Assembly: GCA_017616735.1 (NCBI GenBank)
Contig: JAFZXP010000019.1
Coordinates: 1-54,896, forward strand
DNA length: 54,896 bases
Origin: Bacteroidales bacterium
GTDB lineage: Bacteria > Bacteroidota > Bacteroidia > Bacteroidales > F082
Direction of reading: 5' to 3'
Shown: piece by piece, positions 1 to 8,849 of the stretch
Layout: each line of letters begins with the position of its first letter
Numbering within the stretch: the first letter of the stretch is position 1
The notes under the pieces: model-generated
The model's database searches: none
What the model saw: the letters and a program-made list of their open reading frames with translations, nothing else
Told to the model about the DNA's origin: nothing
Program-made: the position numbers and the translations under genes

Positions 1-15
1 CCGTATTTAGGTACG

Positions 16-86
16 GCGTGGAACAACTTGTTAGATTGGTGGGCGTGGAAACCCGAGCTTCGGCAAGTTGGATTCCGCGCTTTTTT
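16..86 (+). terminator. Long hairpin with T-run (probable terminator of an upstream gene)
   Basis: The left arm GCGTGGAACAACTTG (16-30) pairs with the right arm at 64-80 (CAAGTTG followed by GATTCCGCGC), with a small bulge. Six T residues follow directly at 81-86. A small internal hairpin CCGA-gct-TCGG lies in the loop at 53-63. The shape fits a rho-independent terminator for a gene lying to the left of the window. It could also be the 3' end of a small RNA or a dispersed repeat. Confidence 0.45.
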
Positions 87-137
87 ATGTCTTGTATGAA
101 AAATAAAAATAACATAATAATTATAAACTATTTACAC

Positions 138-3100
138 ATGAAAGCTAATTTACTTAAACTTAGAAGAGCGTTGAGTGCCACTCTGTTAATCCTGCTTCTG
201 AATGTGGTGGGAATGACAAAGGCATTCGGACAAAGTTTCACTGAAGGTATCTTCAACTACACCGTGAATGGTGACGAAGTTACCGTGACAGGTCTCGCTA
301 ACGGCACGTCGTATTACGGTGCCGTCAACATTCCCGACGAGGTGACTTATCAGGAGACAACTTATTCGGTGACGGCAATTGCTCAATCAGCGTTTGAGAA
401 TTGTGTTGGTATCACCTCGGTAACAATCCCTAGCAGTATGACCTTCATAGGGCTTAGAGCATTTAAGGGCTGTAGCGGACTTATCACATTGAATTACAAT
501 GCTACGAATTGTTCTATTGAATGGTATTATTATGAAGCGCATTGGTTGTATGGATGCACTTCGCTGGTTGTTCTTAATATTGGAGCGGGAGTAGAAACCA
601 TCCCGAATTACTTTGTTTATAATTATGTCAATTATGGTAATGATTATACGCATGCAATAACAGGAACAGTGGTGATTCCCAATACTGTTACATCAATTGG
701 GAACTATGCTTTTCATAATTGCCGCCATATAGGTTCCGTAACGATAGGCAATTCAGTGGAAAATATTGGAACTTATGCTTTTTATAATTGCAGTAATATG
801 GGTTCTGTTACAATAGGTACGTCTGTGTCTAATATTGAGACTTATGCATTTAGTAATTGCAGCAAGCTCACTACAGTGGTTTTGCCGAGTTCGATGACAA
901 CGATAAACAGCAGCACGTTTGAGGACTGTAGCTTATTAAGTTCAGTCACTATACCGAACACAATAGTGTCGATAGGAAACAGAGCCTTTTATGGTTGCAA
1001 TAAGCTGGCAACGCTTACTATTCCGAATTCAGTCGCTTCGATTAATGAGAATGCTTTTTACGGGTGTAGTAGCTTGACTTCGGTTTCATTTGGAAACTCG
1101 TTGGCATCTATAGGTGCTTCGGCTTTTTATAATTGCACAAATTTGACTTCTGTTATCATACCAAATTCAGTGGTTTCAATTGGTAATTCAGCATTTTATG
1201 GCTGTGAAAGAGTGACCTCGGTTACCATTGGCGATAATGTGACATCAATTGGCAATTCAGCATTTTATAATAATTCAAGACTTACGTCATTAAATTTGGG
1301 CAGTTCGGTTGTCTCCATTGGTGACAATGCATTTTATGGTTGTACCAGTCTCACGACAGTAACCATTCCAGCGTCAGTAACTTCTATCGGTGTCGATATG
1401 TTTGGAAATTGCACAAAATTAGGTCATATAACTGTTGCTTCAGGGAATCCGATTTACGACTCGCGCAACAATTGTGACGCAATTATAGAAACTGCTGCAA
1501 ATAAATTGGTGGAAGGCTGCAAAAATACGGTAATCCCCAACACGGTTGTCACAATCGGAGAGCGCGCATTTTATTCTTGCACAGGATTGACAGGAACTCT
1601 AAACATGCCTAATTCAATTACTACTATTGAAACCAATGCGTTTTATGGTTGTATCGGTTTAAGCGGACATCTCAACATACCTAATTCGGTTATTTCTATT
1701 GATGCCGGTGCATTTCAGAATTGTGTTGGTATCACATCAGTTACAATACCAAGCAGTGTGACATCCATAGGGCTTAGAGCATTTAAGGGCTGTAGCGGAC
1801 TTATCACATTGAATTACAATGCTACGAATTGTTCTATTGAATGGTATTATTATGAAGAGCATTGGTTATATGGATGCACTTCGTTAGTTGCCCTTCATGT
1901 TGGAGATGGAGTGGAAACCATTCCGAATTACTTTGTTTATAATTATGTCAATTATGGTAATGATTATACGCATGCAATAACAGGAACAGTGGTGATTCCC
2001 AATACTGTTACATCAATTGGAAACAATGCTTTTTATAATTGCCGCCATATAGGTTCCGTAACGATAGGCAATTCAGTAGAAAATATTGGAACTTATGCTT
2101 TTTATAATTGCAGCGATATGGGATCGGTAACAATAGGCACATCGGTGGCGAGCATCGGTACATACGCATTTTATGGTTGCAGCAAACTCACGACAGTGGT
2201 GCTTCCAAGTTCAATGACAACGATAAACAACAGCACGTTTGAATATTGCAGTCTTTTGAGCTCGGTAACAATTCCTAACACGATAGTGTCAATTGGAAAC
2301 GCTGCTTTCCGTTATTGCAACAAGCTGGCAACGCTTACTATTCCGAATTCTGTCGCTTCGATTAATGAGGATGCTTTTTATAACTGTAGTGGTATAGCTT
2401 CCATTACATCACGTGCTATCAATCCTCCTGCGGTAAAGAGTAACGCTTTCTACAACGTGCCGACAAGCATACCTGTCGAGGTGCCTTGCAACACGTTAAG
2501 CGATTATCAAAGCGCAACAGGATGGAGCAGCTTTACCAATATGTATGAAAACTGTATCACCACATACGAAATCATAGCCACGGCCAATCCTACGAATGGT
2601 GGCACGGTGACGGGAGGTGATATATATAATCAAGGTGCGACATGTACTCTCACGGCTACTGCCAATCCTGGATACACATTTGTGAGTTGGACAGAGGACA
2701 ATACCACTGTTTCCACCAATGCGGTCTACAGCTTCAGCGTTGGCGGCAACAGAAATCTCGTGGCGAACTTCGAGTACACCGGAACTGCCGCTAACCATTG
2801 GATTCCTGAAAGCGCCTATTATTCCGACAACATGGCTTTGTATAGTGTGATATTGATTGACGGCGAGGAACAATATTCCGACCAGCTTGAGGTTGGCGCA
2901 TTCTGTGGAAACGAATGTAGAGGCTCGGCTATAGCGTCAGAGTTCGAACTCACTCACCGCTATCTTGCTATACTTACAATATTCGGTAACGACGGCGACC
3001 AGCTTACCTTCAAACTATACGACCACAGCACCAATCAGGAACTCGACTATACTTTGCCGGCACCAATCACATTTGACATAGACGGTCTCGGCACCCCGAT

Positions 3101-4490
3101 AGTACCTTACGAACTTGGTTTCGTGTCTCCTGTCGTCATCTCTGCATCAGTGCAGCCTGCTGGAACAGGAGTGGTGATGGGCGCAGGCGAGTATGCGCCG
3201 GGCGCGACATGCACACTCGTGGCAAATGCCAACACAGGCTACCAGTTCAAGAACTGGACATTGAACGGCACGGTTGTGTCGACATACGCTTCATATACCT
3301 TCGAGGTAACAGAGGCGGCAGAGTATGTGGCCAATTTCAGCTATGTTCACACAAGAGCTCTCACTAATGGCTGGAACTGGTATTCAACCTATATCGAGCA
3401 GAACGGCATCGACGGTCTTACAATGCTCGAAAACAGCCTTGGCGACGCTGGCATACGCATCCAGGGAAGAAACGGATATACCGAACAGTTTGAATACCAG
3501 GGTACCAAGACATGGTATGGCACGCTGACAAGCATCACCAACGAACAGATGTACAAGGTTCGCACCAACACAGCTTGCAATGCGGTGATGGTTGGAGAAC
3601 CGGCTTCGGTGTCCGACCACCCTATAACGATAAACAACGGCTGGAACTGGATAGGATTGCCGATGAACCAAAGCGTGAGCGTAGCGAACGCTTTGAGTGG
3701 CTTCACGCCTGAGCCGGACGATGTCATCAAGGGAAGGAACGGTTCAGCCACATATATCGTGTACGGCAACACCTCAATGTGGTACGGCACTTTAAATACG
3801 CTGGAGCCTGGTCACGGTTACATGTACAAGTCAAACAGCAGTACCGCTAAAACTTTGACATACCAAACCGGTAGGGGAGAAGCAACGGTGGCAAACATAA
3901 CAGATGAAAACAACATTTACACTTCTGAGAGTTCCGAGTATGCCGACAACATGCTCATTACAGCAGTTGTCAATATGAGCGGCACGGAGCTTCGCTCGGA
4001 GGATTATGAACTTGCAGCTTTTGTTGGAGGCGAATGCCGCGGCAGTGTCAAACTGATGTATGTCGAGCCGCTTGACCGTTACGTGGCGTTCCTCCTTGTC
4101 TTTGGTGACGAGGCCGAAAGCGTCAGCTTCGCATTGACCGACGGAAGCGAAACACTATGGTCTGGCGAAAGCATGGTTTACTCTTCAGATGCACTGATAG
4201 GAACAGCGTCATCACCGGCAACAATACATTTCGGAAACTCAGGCGTGGATGAAAGTGAACAGTTGAATGCTTCGATTTATCCAAATCCTTCTGACGGTAC
4301 TATCAATATCCAGTGTGAAGGAATTGAAAAATTAGAGGTTATTAACATGTATGGTCAAGTCATCTTGTCGAATGAAGCCAAATGCGACTTCCAGAAAGTC
4401 AACTTGAGCGATGAGACTGATGGAGTGTACATGTTGTACATTTACACCGATAAAGGAACCGTGGCAAAAAGAATCATCATCAATAAATAA
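138..4490 (+). CDS. BspA-like leucine-rich-repeat surface protein, T9SS cargo
   Basis: 1450 residues from the ATG at 138. This start is preferred over the upstream in-frame ATG at 18 because it opens directly into a signal peptide (MKANLLKLRRALSATLL..., cut near AFGQ), and because the paralogue at 8850 has almost the same bases before its ATG (AACTATTTACA). Residues ~75-780 are about 25 BspA-type LRR_5 repeats with the pattern IPxSVxxIGxxAFxxC. InlB/Listeria-type beta repeats (TATANPTNGGTV, ending NFEY) follow at ~807-880 and ~998-1070. Two ECRG modules (FCGNECRG, FVGGECRG) lie at ~885-985 and ~1255-1365, with a duplicated NGWNW module between them. The last ~78 residues (YPNPSDG..., MYGQV, ending KRIIINK) form a type A T9SS sorting domain. 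The likely role is a surface adhesin. The stop overlaps the possible upstream start of the next gene (TAATG). Residues 88-308 are repeated at 528-748. Confidence 0.9.
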   Translation: MKANLLKLRRALSATLLILLLNVVGMTKAFGQSFTEGIFNYTVNGDEVTVTGLANGTSYYGAVNIPDEVTYQETTYSVTAIAQSAFENCVGITSVTIPSSMTFIGLRAFKGCSGLITLNYNATNCSIEWYYYEAHWLYGCTSLVVLNIGAGVETIPNYFVYNYVNYGNDYTHAITGTVVIPNTVTSIGNYAFHNCRHIGSVTIGNSVENIGTYAFYNCSNMGSVTIGTSVSNIETYAFSNCSKLTTVVLPSSMTTINSSTFEDCSLLSSVTIPNTIVSIGNRAFYGCNKLATLTIPNSVASINENAFYGCSSLTSVSFGNSLASIGASAFYNCTNLTSVIIPNSVVSIGNSAFYGCERVTSVTIGDNVTSIGNSAFYNNSRLTSLNLGSSVVSIGDNAFYGCTSLTTVTIPASVTSIGVDMFGNCTKLGHITVASGNPIYDSRNNCDAIIETAANKLVEGCKNTVIPNTVVTIGERAFYSCTGLTGTLNMPNSITTIETNAFYGCIGLSGHLNIPNSVISIDAGAFQNCVGITSVTIPSSVTSIGLRAFKGCSGLITLNYNATNCSIEWYYYEEHWLYGCTSLVALHVGDGVETIPNYFVYNYVNYGNDYTHAITGTVVIPNTVTSIGNNAFYNCRHIGSVTIGNSVENIGTYAFYNCSDMGSVTIGTSVASIGTYAFYGCSKLTTVVLPSSMTTINNSTFEYCSLLSSVTIPNTIVSIGNAAFRYCNKLATLTIPNSVASINEDAFYNCSGIASITSRAINPPAVKSNAFYNVPTSIPVEVPCNTLSDYQSATGWSSFTNMYENCITTYEIIATANPTNGGTVTGGDIYNQGATCTLTATANPGYTFVSWTEDNTTVSTNAVYSFSVGGNRNLVANFEYTGTAANHWIPESAYYSDNMALYSVILIDGEEQYSDQLEVGAFCGNECRGSAIASEFELTHRYLAILTIFGNDGDQLTFKLYDHSTNQELDYTLPAPITFDIDGLGTPIVPYELGFVSPVVISASVQPAGTGVVMGAGEYAPGATCTLVANANTGYQFKNWTLNGTVVSTYASYTFEVTEAAEYVANFSYVHTRALTNGWNWYSTYIEQNGIDGLTMLENSLGDAGIRIQGRNGYTEQFEYQGTKTWYGTLTSITNEQMYKVRTNTACNAVMVGEPASVSDHPITINNGWNWIGLPMNQSVSVANALSGFTPEPDDVIKGRNGSATYIVYGNTSMWYGTLNTLEPGHGYMYKSNSSTAKTLTYQTGRGEATVANITDENNIYTSESSEYADNMLITAVVNMSGTELRSEDYELAAFVGGECRGSVKLMYVEPLDRYVAFLLVFGDEAESVSFALTDGSETLWSGESMVYSSDALIGTASSPATIHFGNSGVDESEQLNASIYPNPSDGTINIQCEGIEKLEVINMYGQVILSNEAKCDFQKVNLSDETDGVYMLYIYTDKGTVAKRIIINK
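398..1060 (+). repeat. Copy 1 of a 663-bp direct repeat inside the LRR gene
   Basis: This block recurs at 1718-2380 with a constant offset of 1320 bp (440 codons). Long stretches are identical, for example the bases encoding TNCSIEWYYYE and NYVNYGNDYTHAITG. It codes for about nine LRR units, so the copy number of repeats was changed by an in-frame duplication of a large block. Confidence 0.9.
1718..2380 (+). repeat. Copy 2 of the 663-bp direct repeat inside the LRR gene
   Basis: This is the second copy of the block at 398-1060. Differences between copies are mostly single bases (for example YEAHW versus YEEHW), with some short stretches of synonymous recoding near the 3' end. This fits a duplication that is recent but not brand new, or one partly homogenised by recombination. 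Confidence 0.9.
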
Positions 4491-4501
4491 TGTTTATCAT
4501 T

Positions 4502-7500
4502 ATGAGAAGTACTACTTTATTCCGACGCTATTGTCTGATAGCATTGTTTGCCATATTAACACTGGTTGTTAGGGCAAACCCCGTTGATCTTGTAACGGCT
4601 CACGAAGTCGGCGCAAAATTCCTCAATGCATACACTACGTTGAAGACAGACGACCCGAATGCGCTACAACTGGTAAGTACTTACAATACCGCTAATAATG
4701 AGGTTGCCTTTTACATCTTCAACATATCCAATGGTTTCGTCATTGTTTCCGGTAATGACTGTGCTATACCTATCCTTGGTTATTCTGATGAGGGACAATT
4801 TGATATCCGGAATATTCCACCTCAACTTGAAGAATATCTCCAAGATTTCGTGGATCAGATTCAGTATGGCATTGATAATCATCTTGAAACCGATGAGGAG
4901 ACGATGCGGCAATGGGTCTCTGTTAAAGCTACCGGTCGACTTGGTGATGACAGGGGTATGGCTACGGTTGAACCTTTGGTCACTGCTTTATGGGGACAAG
5001 GATGCAACTACAATAGCTTATGTCCGGTGGACAACACTGATCCGGACTATTGCGGTCATGCATTGGTAGGCTGCGTGGCGGTAGCTATGGGCCAGATTAT
5101 GCATTATTGGGGACGTCCGACTACTGGTACAGGGTCACATTCGTATGTCCCCAGCACTCATCCGGAATATGGAACTCAGAGTGCCAATTTTGGCGCGACA
5201 ACCTATAACTGGAACAATATGCCAAATTCACTGTCCGGTTCACCGACGACAGCACAAATCAATGCCGTTGCCACCTTGTTATATCATTGTGGCGTCTCAG
5301 TGAATATGAACTATGGTAACGTTACCTATAACGGAGGCTCTGGCGCTTATTCATCAGATGTGCCAAGTGCGCTGATGAATTACTTCTCGTATTCTTCAGA
5401 TATGCAGATGATTTATAAATCAAGCGCATCAGGGTGGCTTGCACAGATTAAGGCGTCTCTTGATATGGGTTGTCCGGTGTTTTTTAGCGGACAGGACACT
5501 GGTGGACAGGGCGGCCATGCGTTTATCTGCGACGGCTACAACTCTTCGAATATGCTGCATATTAACTGGGGGTGGAGTGGAAACAACAATGCCTTTTATG
5601 CAGATGGAGCCTTGAACGCATCAGGCTATCAGTTTAATGCAAATAATAGCGCCATCGTCAATATACATCCCGTTGTAACCCCCGGTGTATCATATCAGGT
5701 CACAGCTACAGCATCGCCTGCAACAGGCGGAACGGTTAGCGGATCGGGTAGCTATCAGGCATATCAGACTTGTACACTGAATGCTACTCCAGCCTCCGGT
5801 TATTCCTTTATCGGCTGGAAAGAGGGTTCGACCATGGTGTCAACAAATCCCTCATATTCTTTTGTAGTAAAACAAAACCGTACTTTGACGGCGGTTTTCG
5901 GGCTTCCACCGGTTGGTTCTGTTACAGCCTCTTACTATCCCAATCCGAATGACCCGAACAGTAGTGCGACACAAGTCACTTGGGTGCCTGTCTCATCACA
6001 GACATGGAGCTTTGATAACGGATTTGAGGGTTGGACTACAATCGATGCTGATGGAGATGGTCATAACTGGATGCGAGCATCAGTGTTAATGTCAGGTTAT
6101 TCATTTAATCCACACGGCGGTAGTGATATGCTTTGTTCACAGAGTTACGATAATACCGTAGGTGTGCTGACGCCAAACAACTATCTGGTGTCGCCTCAAG
6201 TGAGCCTTGGTGGTGTCATCTCCTTCTGGGCATGTGCGCAAGATGCCAACTATGCGGCTGAACATTTTGGCGTGGCAGTGTCGACAACTGGCAATACATC
6301 TGCAACAGCTTTCACAACTATTCAGGAGTGGACTCTGACGTCAAAGGGCGTTCCCGGTCAGACCCCTCGAAACACACGAAGCCAAGGCAACTGGTATCAG
6401 TTTACAGTTGATCTGGGGAATTATGCGGGACAAACAGGTTATGTCGCAATACGACACTTCAACTGCACAGACATGTTCTATATTGATATTGATGACGTTG
6501 AAATTTCCAATGGTGCAGGCTATTATCCAGCTCAGAATTCTTTGTCTGAAGGATTTGAGTTGGGTATTCCAAGTGACTGGATGCTTATCGATGCCGATGG
6601 AGACGGGTATCAATGGGAAGCAAGCACCAATCCTGGACATAATGGAGGAGCCTGTGTGTCATCAGCGAGCTATATCAACAATGTGGGTGCGTTGACTCCT
6701 GACAATTATTTGGTGTCACCTCAGATCGCATTGGGCGGTATGTTCTCCTTCTGGGCTTGCGCACAAGACGCAAATTATGCGGCCGAGCACTTTGGAGTGG
6801 CGGTTTCAACGACAACCAATACAAGCGCGTCCGCTTTTACAGTCGTTCAACAATGGACCTTGACAGCCAAGGAGGAGCCATATAACGGGCCGAGAGGTGC
6901 AAAAACACAAGGCAATTGGCATCAGTATACTGTAAATCTCAGCAGTTACGCGGGACAAACAGGTTACATTGCCATCAGGCACTTCAACTGTACGGATATG
7001 TTCTATTTGAATGTTGATGATGTCCAGTATGGTTTCGGTAAAGAGAACCCGCAGATAGTGTATTATCGCGTCTACCGCTCAACATGTGGAAATACCAGCA
7101 CCGTTCAGGTTGCTGATCAATTGACAGGTACTTCATATATCGACAACACTTGGGGAACTCTTCCACTAGGCTCATACAAGTTCGGTATCTGTTCTGTGGG
7201 AACCAGTGGCAACGAGTCACAAATCGTATGGTCGAACTGTCTTGACAGAGGTGTCGGCTACACAATTACAGCAACTGCCAATCCGGCAGCTGGTGGGGTT
7301 ATTACAGGTGCCGGCCTCTATGAACAAGGCACTTCATGTACCCTGACGGCTACACCTAATACGGGATACACTTTCGTGAACTGGACTTGTAACGGAAATG
7401 TTGTTTCATCCAATACTTCTTATAGTTTCACGGTGACGAACGACGCGACCTACGTCGCCAACTTTACACCTAATAACTATAATATTACTGTAACAGCCAA

Positions 7501-8821
7501 TCCGACAGCGGGTGGTACTGTGACAGGCGCCGGCACGTATATACATGGGGCGACAGCCACACTTACAGCTACGGCCAATACCGGCTATACTTTCGTAAAC
7601 TGGACGAAAAACGGAGCGATGGTGTCAACCAATCCAAACTACACTTTCACAGTGACGGAAGGAGGCAACTATATCGCTACATTCAGTTTGAACAGTTATG
7701 ACATAGCCGCTGTAGCCAATCCTATTCAAGGAGGTACTGTTTCCGGTGCCGGAACGTATAACCATGGGGCTACCGCCACACTTACAGCGACGGCCAATAC
7801 CGGCTATACTTTCGTAAACTGGACTAAAAACGGAACGCAGGTTTCAACTAATGCGACATATTCATTTACTGTAACGGAAGCCGGAACATATATGGCCAAT
7901 TTCAACGCGAACAGCTGTCAGATTACAGCAATTGCGGACCCAATGACAGGTGGCACGGTCTCCGGCGGCGGGACATACAGTTATAACGAAACTTGCACCC
8001 TGACGGCCACAGCTAATGCAGGATACCATTTCCTTAACTGGTCTTTAGACGGAGTACCTGTATCATCCAATACAACATACAGTTTTACAGTGACCGGAAA
8101 CGCAAGCTACGTGGCCCATTTCTCAGAAGAAATGGTTTATACGGTTATCACTGTCGCTAATCCTGAGGACGGAGGAGCCGTTTCAGGCTCTGGAACATAT
8201 AATGAAGGAGAAACATGTACTATAACAGCCATTGCCAACACGGGATACACATTCCTTAACTGGTCAAAAGACGGAACAGTTGTATCCACCAACTCATCCT
8301 ATTCATTCACAGTGGTGGAGTCGGGAACTTATGTGGCTAATTTCAATGCGAATACCTATGTGGTTACCGTATCAGCCAATCCTACTGAAAGTGGGGTGGT
8401 AACAGGTCAAGGCACTTATCAGCATGGTTCGATGGTGACTGTTTCAGTAACACCCAATCCACATTATTATTTAGAGCATTGGACCATGAATGGGTATGCT
8501 GTATCGGAAGAACTTTCCTATACTTTCGAGGTTACTGGGGATTGCCAGATGGTGGCGCATCTCTATTACTATGACGGCCTTGATGAGAACAATGCAGTGA
8601 AAATGACAGTCTATCCTAACCCCTCCAGCGATGTGTTCAACATTCAGTGTGAAGGCATCAACAGAATAGAGGTTTTGAATATCTACGGACAGGTCATTGT
8701 ATCTGACGAAGTGAGGGCCGATGCATGCCGTGTTGACTTGAGCGATTGTCCGGCAGGCACATACATGCTTCGTGTTTTCACTGATAGCGGAGTTTTGACA
8801 AAGAACATTATTAGGAAATAA
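4502..8821 (+). CDS. C10 family (streptopain-like) cysteine protease with adhesin and InlB repeats, T9SS cargo
   Basis: A start at 4502 gives the signal peptide MRSTTLFRRYCLIALFAILT; an ATG four codons upstream (4490) overlaps the previous stop and is also possible. Numbered from 4502, residues ~28-130 match a Spi-type propeptide. The C10 peptidase core spans ~155-390, with catalytic Cys191 in GCVAVAMGQIMHYW and catalytic His339 in GGHAFICDGY, followed by the family motif INWGWSG. Then come one InlB-type repeat, two cleaved-adhesin/MAM-like modules (nt 6000-6510 and 6535-7030, each starting with a FE/DADGDG motif), a fibronectin-like stretch, six tandem InlB-type repeats (7257-8560) and a type A T9SS sorting domain (YPNPSSD... 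ending NIIRK). It resembles interpain/periodontain-type secreted proteases. It is probably an exported zymogen activated by propeptide removal. Both catalytic residues are intact. Confidence 0.92.
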   Translation: MRSTTLFRRYCLIALFAILTLVVRANPVDLVTAHEVGAKFLNAYTTLKTDDPNALQLVSTYNTANNEVAFYIFNISNGFVIVSGNDCAIPILGYSDEGQFDIRNIPPQLEEYLQDFVDQIQYGIDNHLETDEETMRQWVSVKATGRLGDDRGMATVEPLVTALWGQGCNYNSLCPVDNTDPDYCGHALVGCVAVAMGQIMHYWGRPTTGTGSHSYVPSTHPEYGTQSANFGATTYNWNNMPNSLSGSPTTAQINAVATLLYHCGVSVNMNYGNVTYNGGSGAYSSDVPSALMNYFSYSSDMQMIYKSSASGWLAQIKASLDMGCPVFFSGQDTGGQGGHAFICDGYNSSNMLHINWGWSGNNNAFYADGALNASGYQFNANNSAIVNIHPVVTPGVSYQVTATASPATGGTVSGSGSYQAYQTCTLNATPASGYSFIGWKEGSTMVSTNPSYSFVVKQNRTLTAVFGLPPVGSVTASYYPNPNDPNSSATQVTWVPVSSQTWSFDNGFEGWTTIDADGDGHNWMRASVLMSGYSFNPHGGSDMLCSQSYDNTVGVLTPNNYLVSPQVSLGGVISFWACAQDANYAAEHFGVAVSTTGNTSATAFTTIQEWTLTSKGVPGQTPRNTRSQGNWYQFTVDLGNYAGQTGYVAIRHFNCTDMFYIDIDDVEISNGAGYYPAQNSLSEGFELGIPSDWMLIDADGDGYQWEASTNPGHNGGACVSSASYINNVGALTPDNYLVSPQIALGGMFSFWACAQDANYAAEHFGVAVSTTTNTSASAFTVVQQWTLTAKEEPYNGPRGAKTQGNWHQYTVNLSSYAGQTGYIAIRHFNCTDMFYLNVDDVQYGFGKENPQIVYYRVYRSTCGNTSTVQVADQLTGTSYIDNTWGTLPLGSYKFGICSVGTSGNESQIVWSNCLDRGVGYTITATANPAAGGVITGAGLYEQGTSCTLTATPNTGYTFVNWTCNGNVVSSNTSYSFTVTNDATYVANFTPNNYNITVTANPTAGGTVTGAGTYIHGATATLTATANTGYTFVNWTKNGAMVSTNPNYTFTVTEGGNYIATFSLNSYDIAAVANPIQGGTVSGAGTYNHGATATLTATANTGYTFVNWTKNGTQVSTNATYSFTVTEAGTYMANFNANSCQITAIADPMTGGTVSGGGTYSYNETCTLTATANAGYHFLNWSLDGVPVSSNTTYSFTVTGNASYVAHFSEEMVYTVITVANPEDGGAVSGSGTYNEGETCTITAIANTGYTFLNWSKDGTVVSTNSSYSFTVVESGTYVANFNANTYVVTVSANPTESGVVTGQGTYQHGSMVTVSVTPNPHYYLEHWTMNGYAVSEELSYTFEVTGDCQMVAHLYYYDGLDENNAVKMTVYPNPSSDVFNIQCEGINRIEVLNIYGQVIVSDEVRADACRVDLSDCPAGTYMLRVFTDSGVLTKNIIRK
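7257..8560 (+). repeat. Six tandem ~72-residue InlB-type repeats in the C10 protease gene
   Basis: Units start near 7257, 7480, 7700, 7918, 8140 and 8357, about 220 bp apart. Each encodes xITATANPxxGGTVxGxGxY, then a C/A-TLTATANxGYTF-NW core and a VANF end. Units two and three are nearly identical at DNA level over more than 70 bp (around 7545-7620 and 7765-7840), which suggests recent expansion or gene conversion. Confidence 0.85.
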
Positions 8822-8849
8822 CAAACAAAATAACTATAACTATTTACAA

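Noticed and set aside
18-137. 40-residue N-terminal extension of the first LRR protein
   Set aside because: It is read from the terminator-like hairpin and an AT-rich leader, and would bury the signal peptide that starts at 138.
3673-3700. AGCGTGAGCGTAGCGAACGCTTT in the first gene (written in parts: AGCGTGAGCG, TAGCGAACGCTTT) as a palindromic repeat insertion
   Set aside because: The paralogue at 8850 encodes the same residues (NQSVSVTNALSGF) without the palindrome, so it is ordinary coding sequence.
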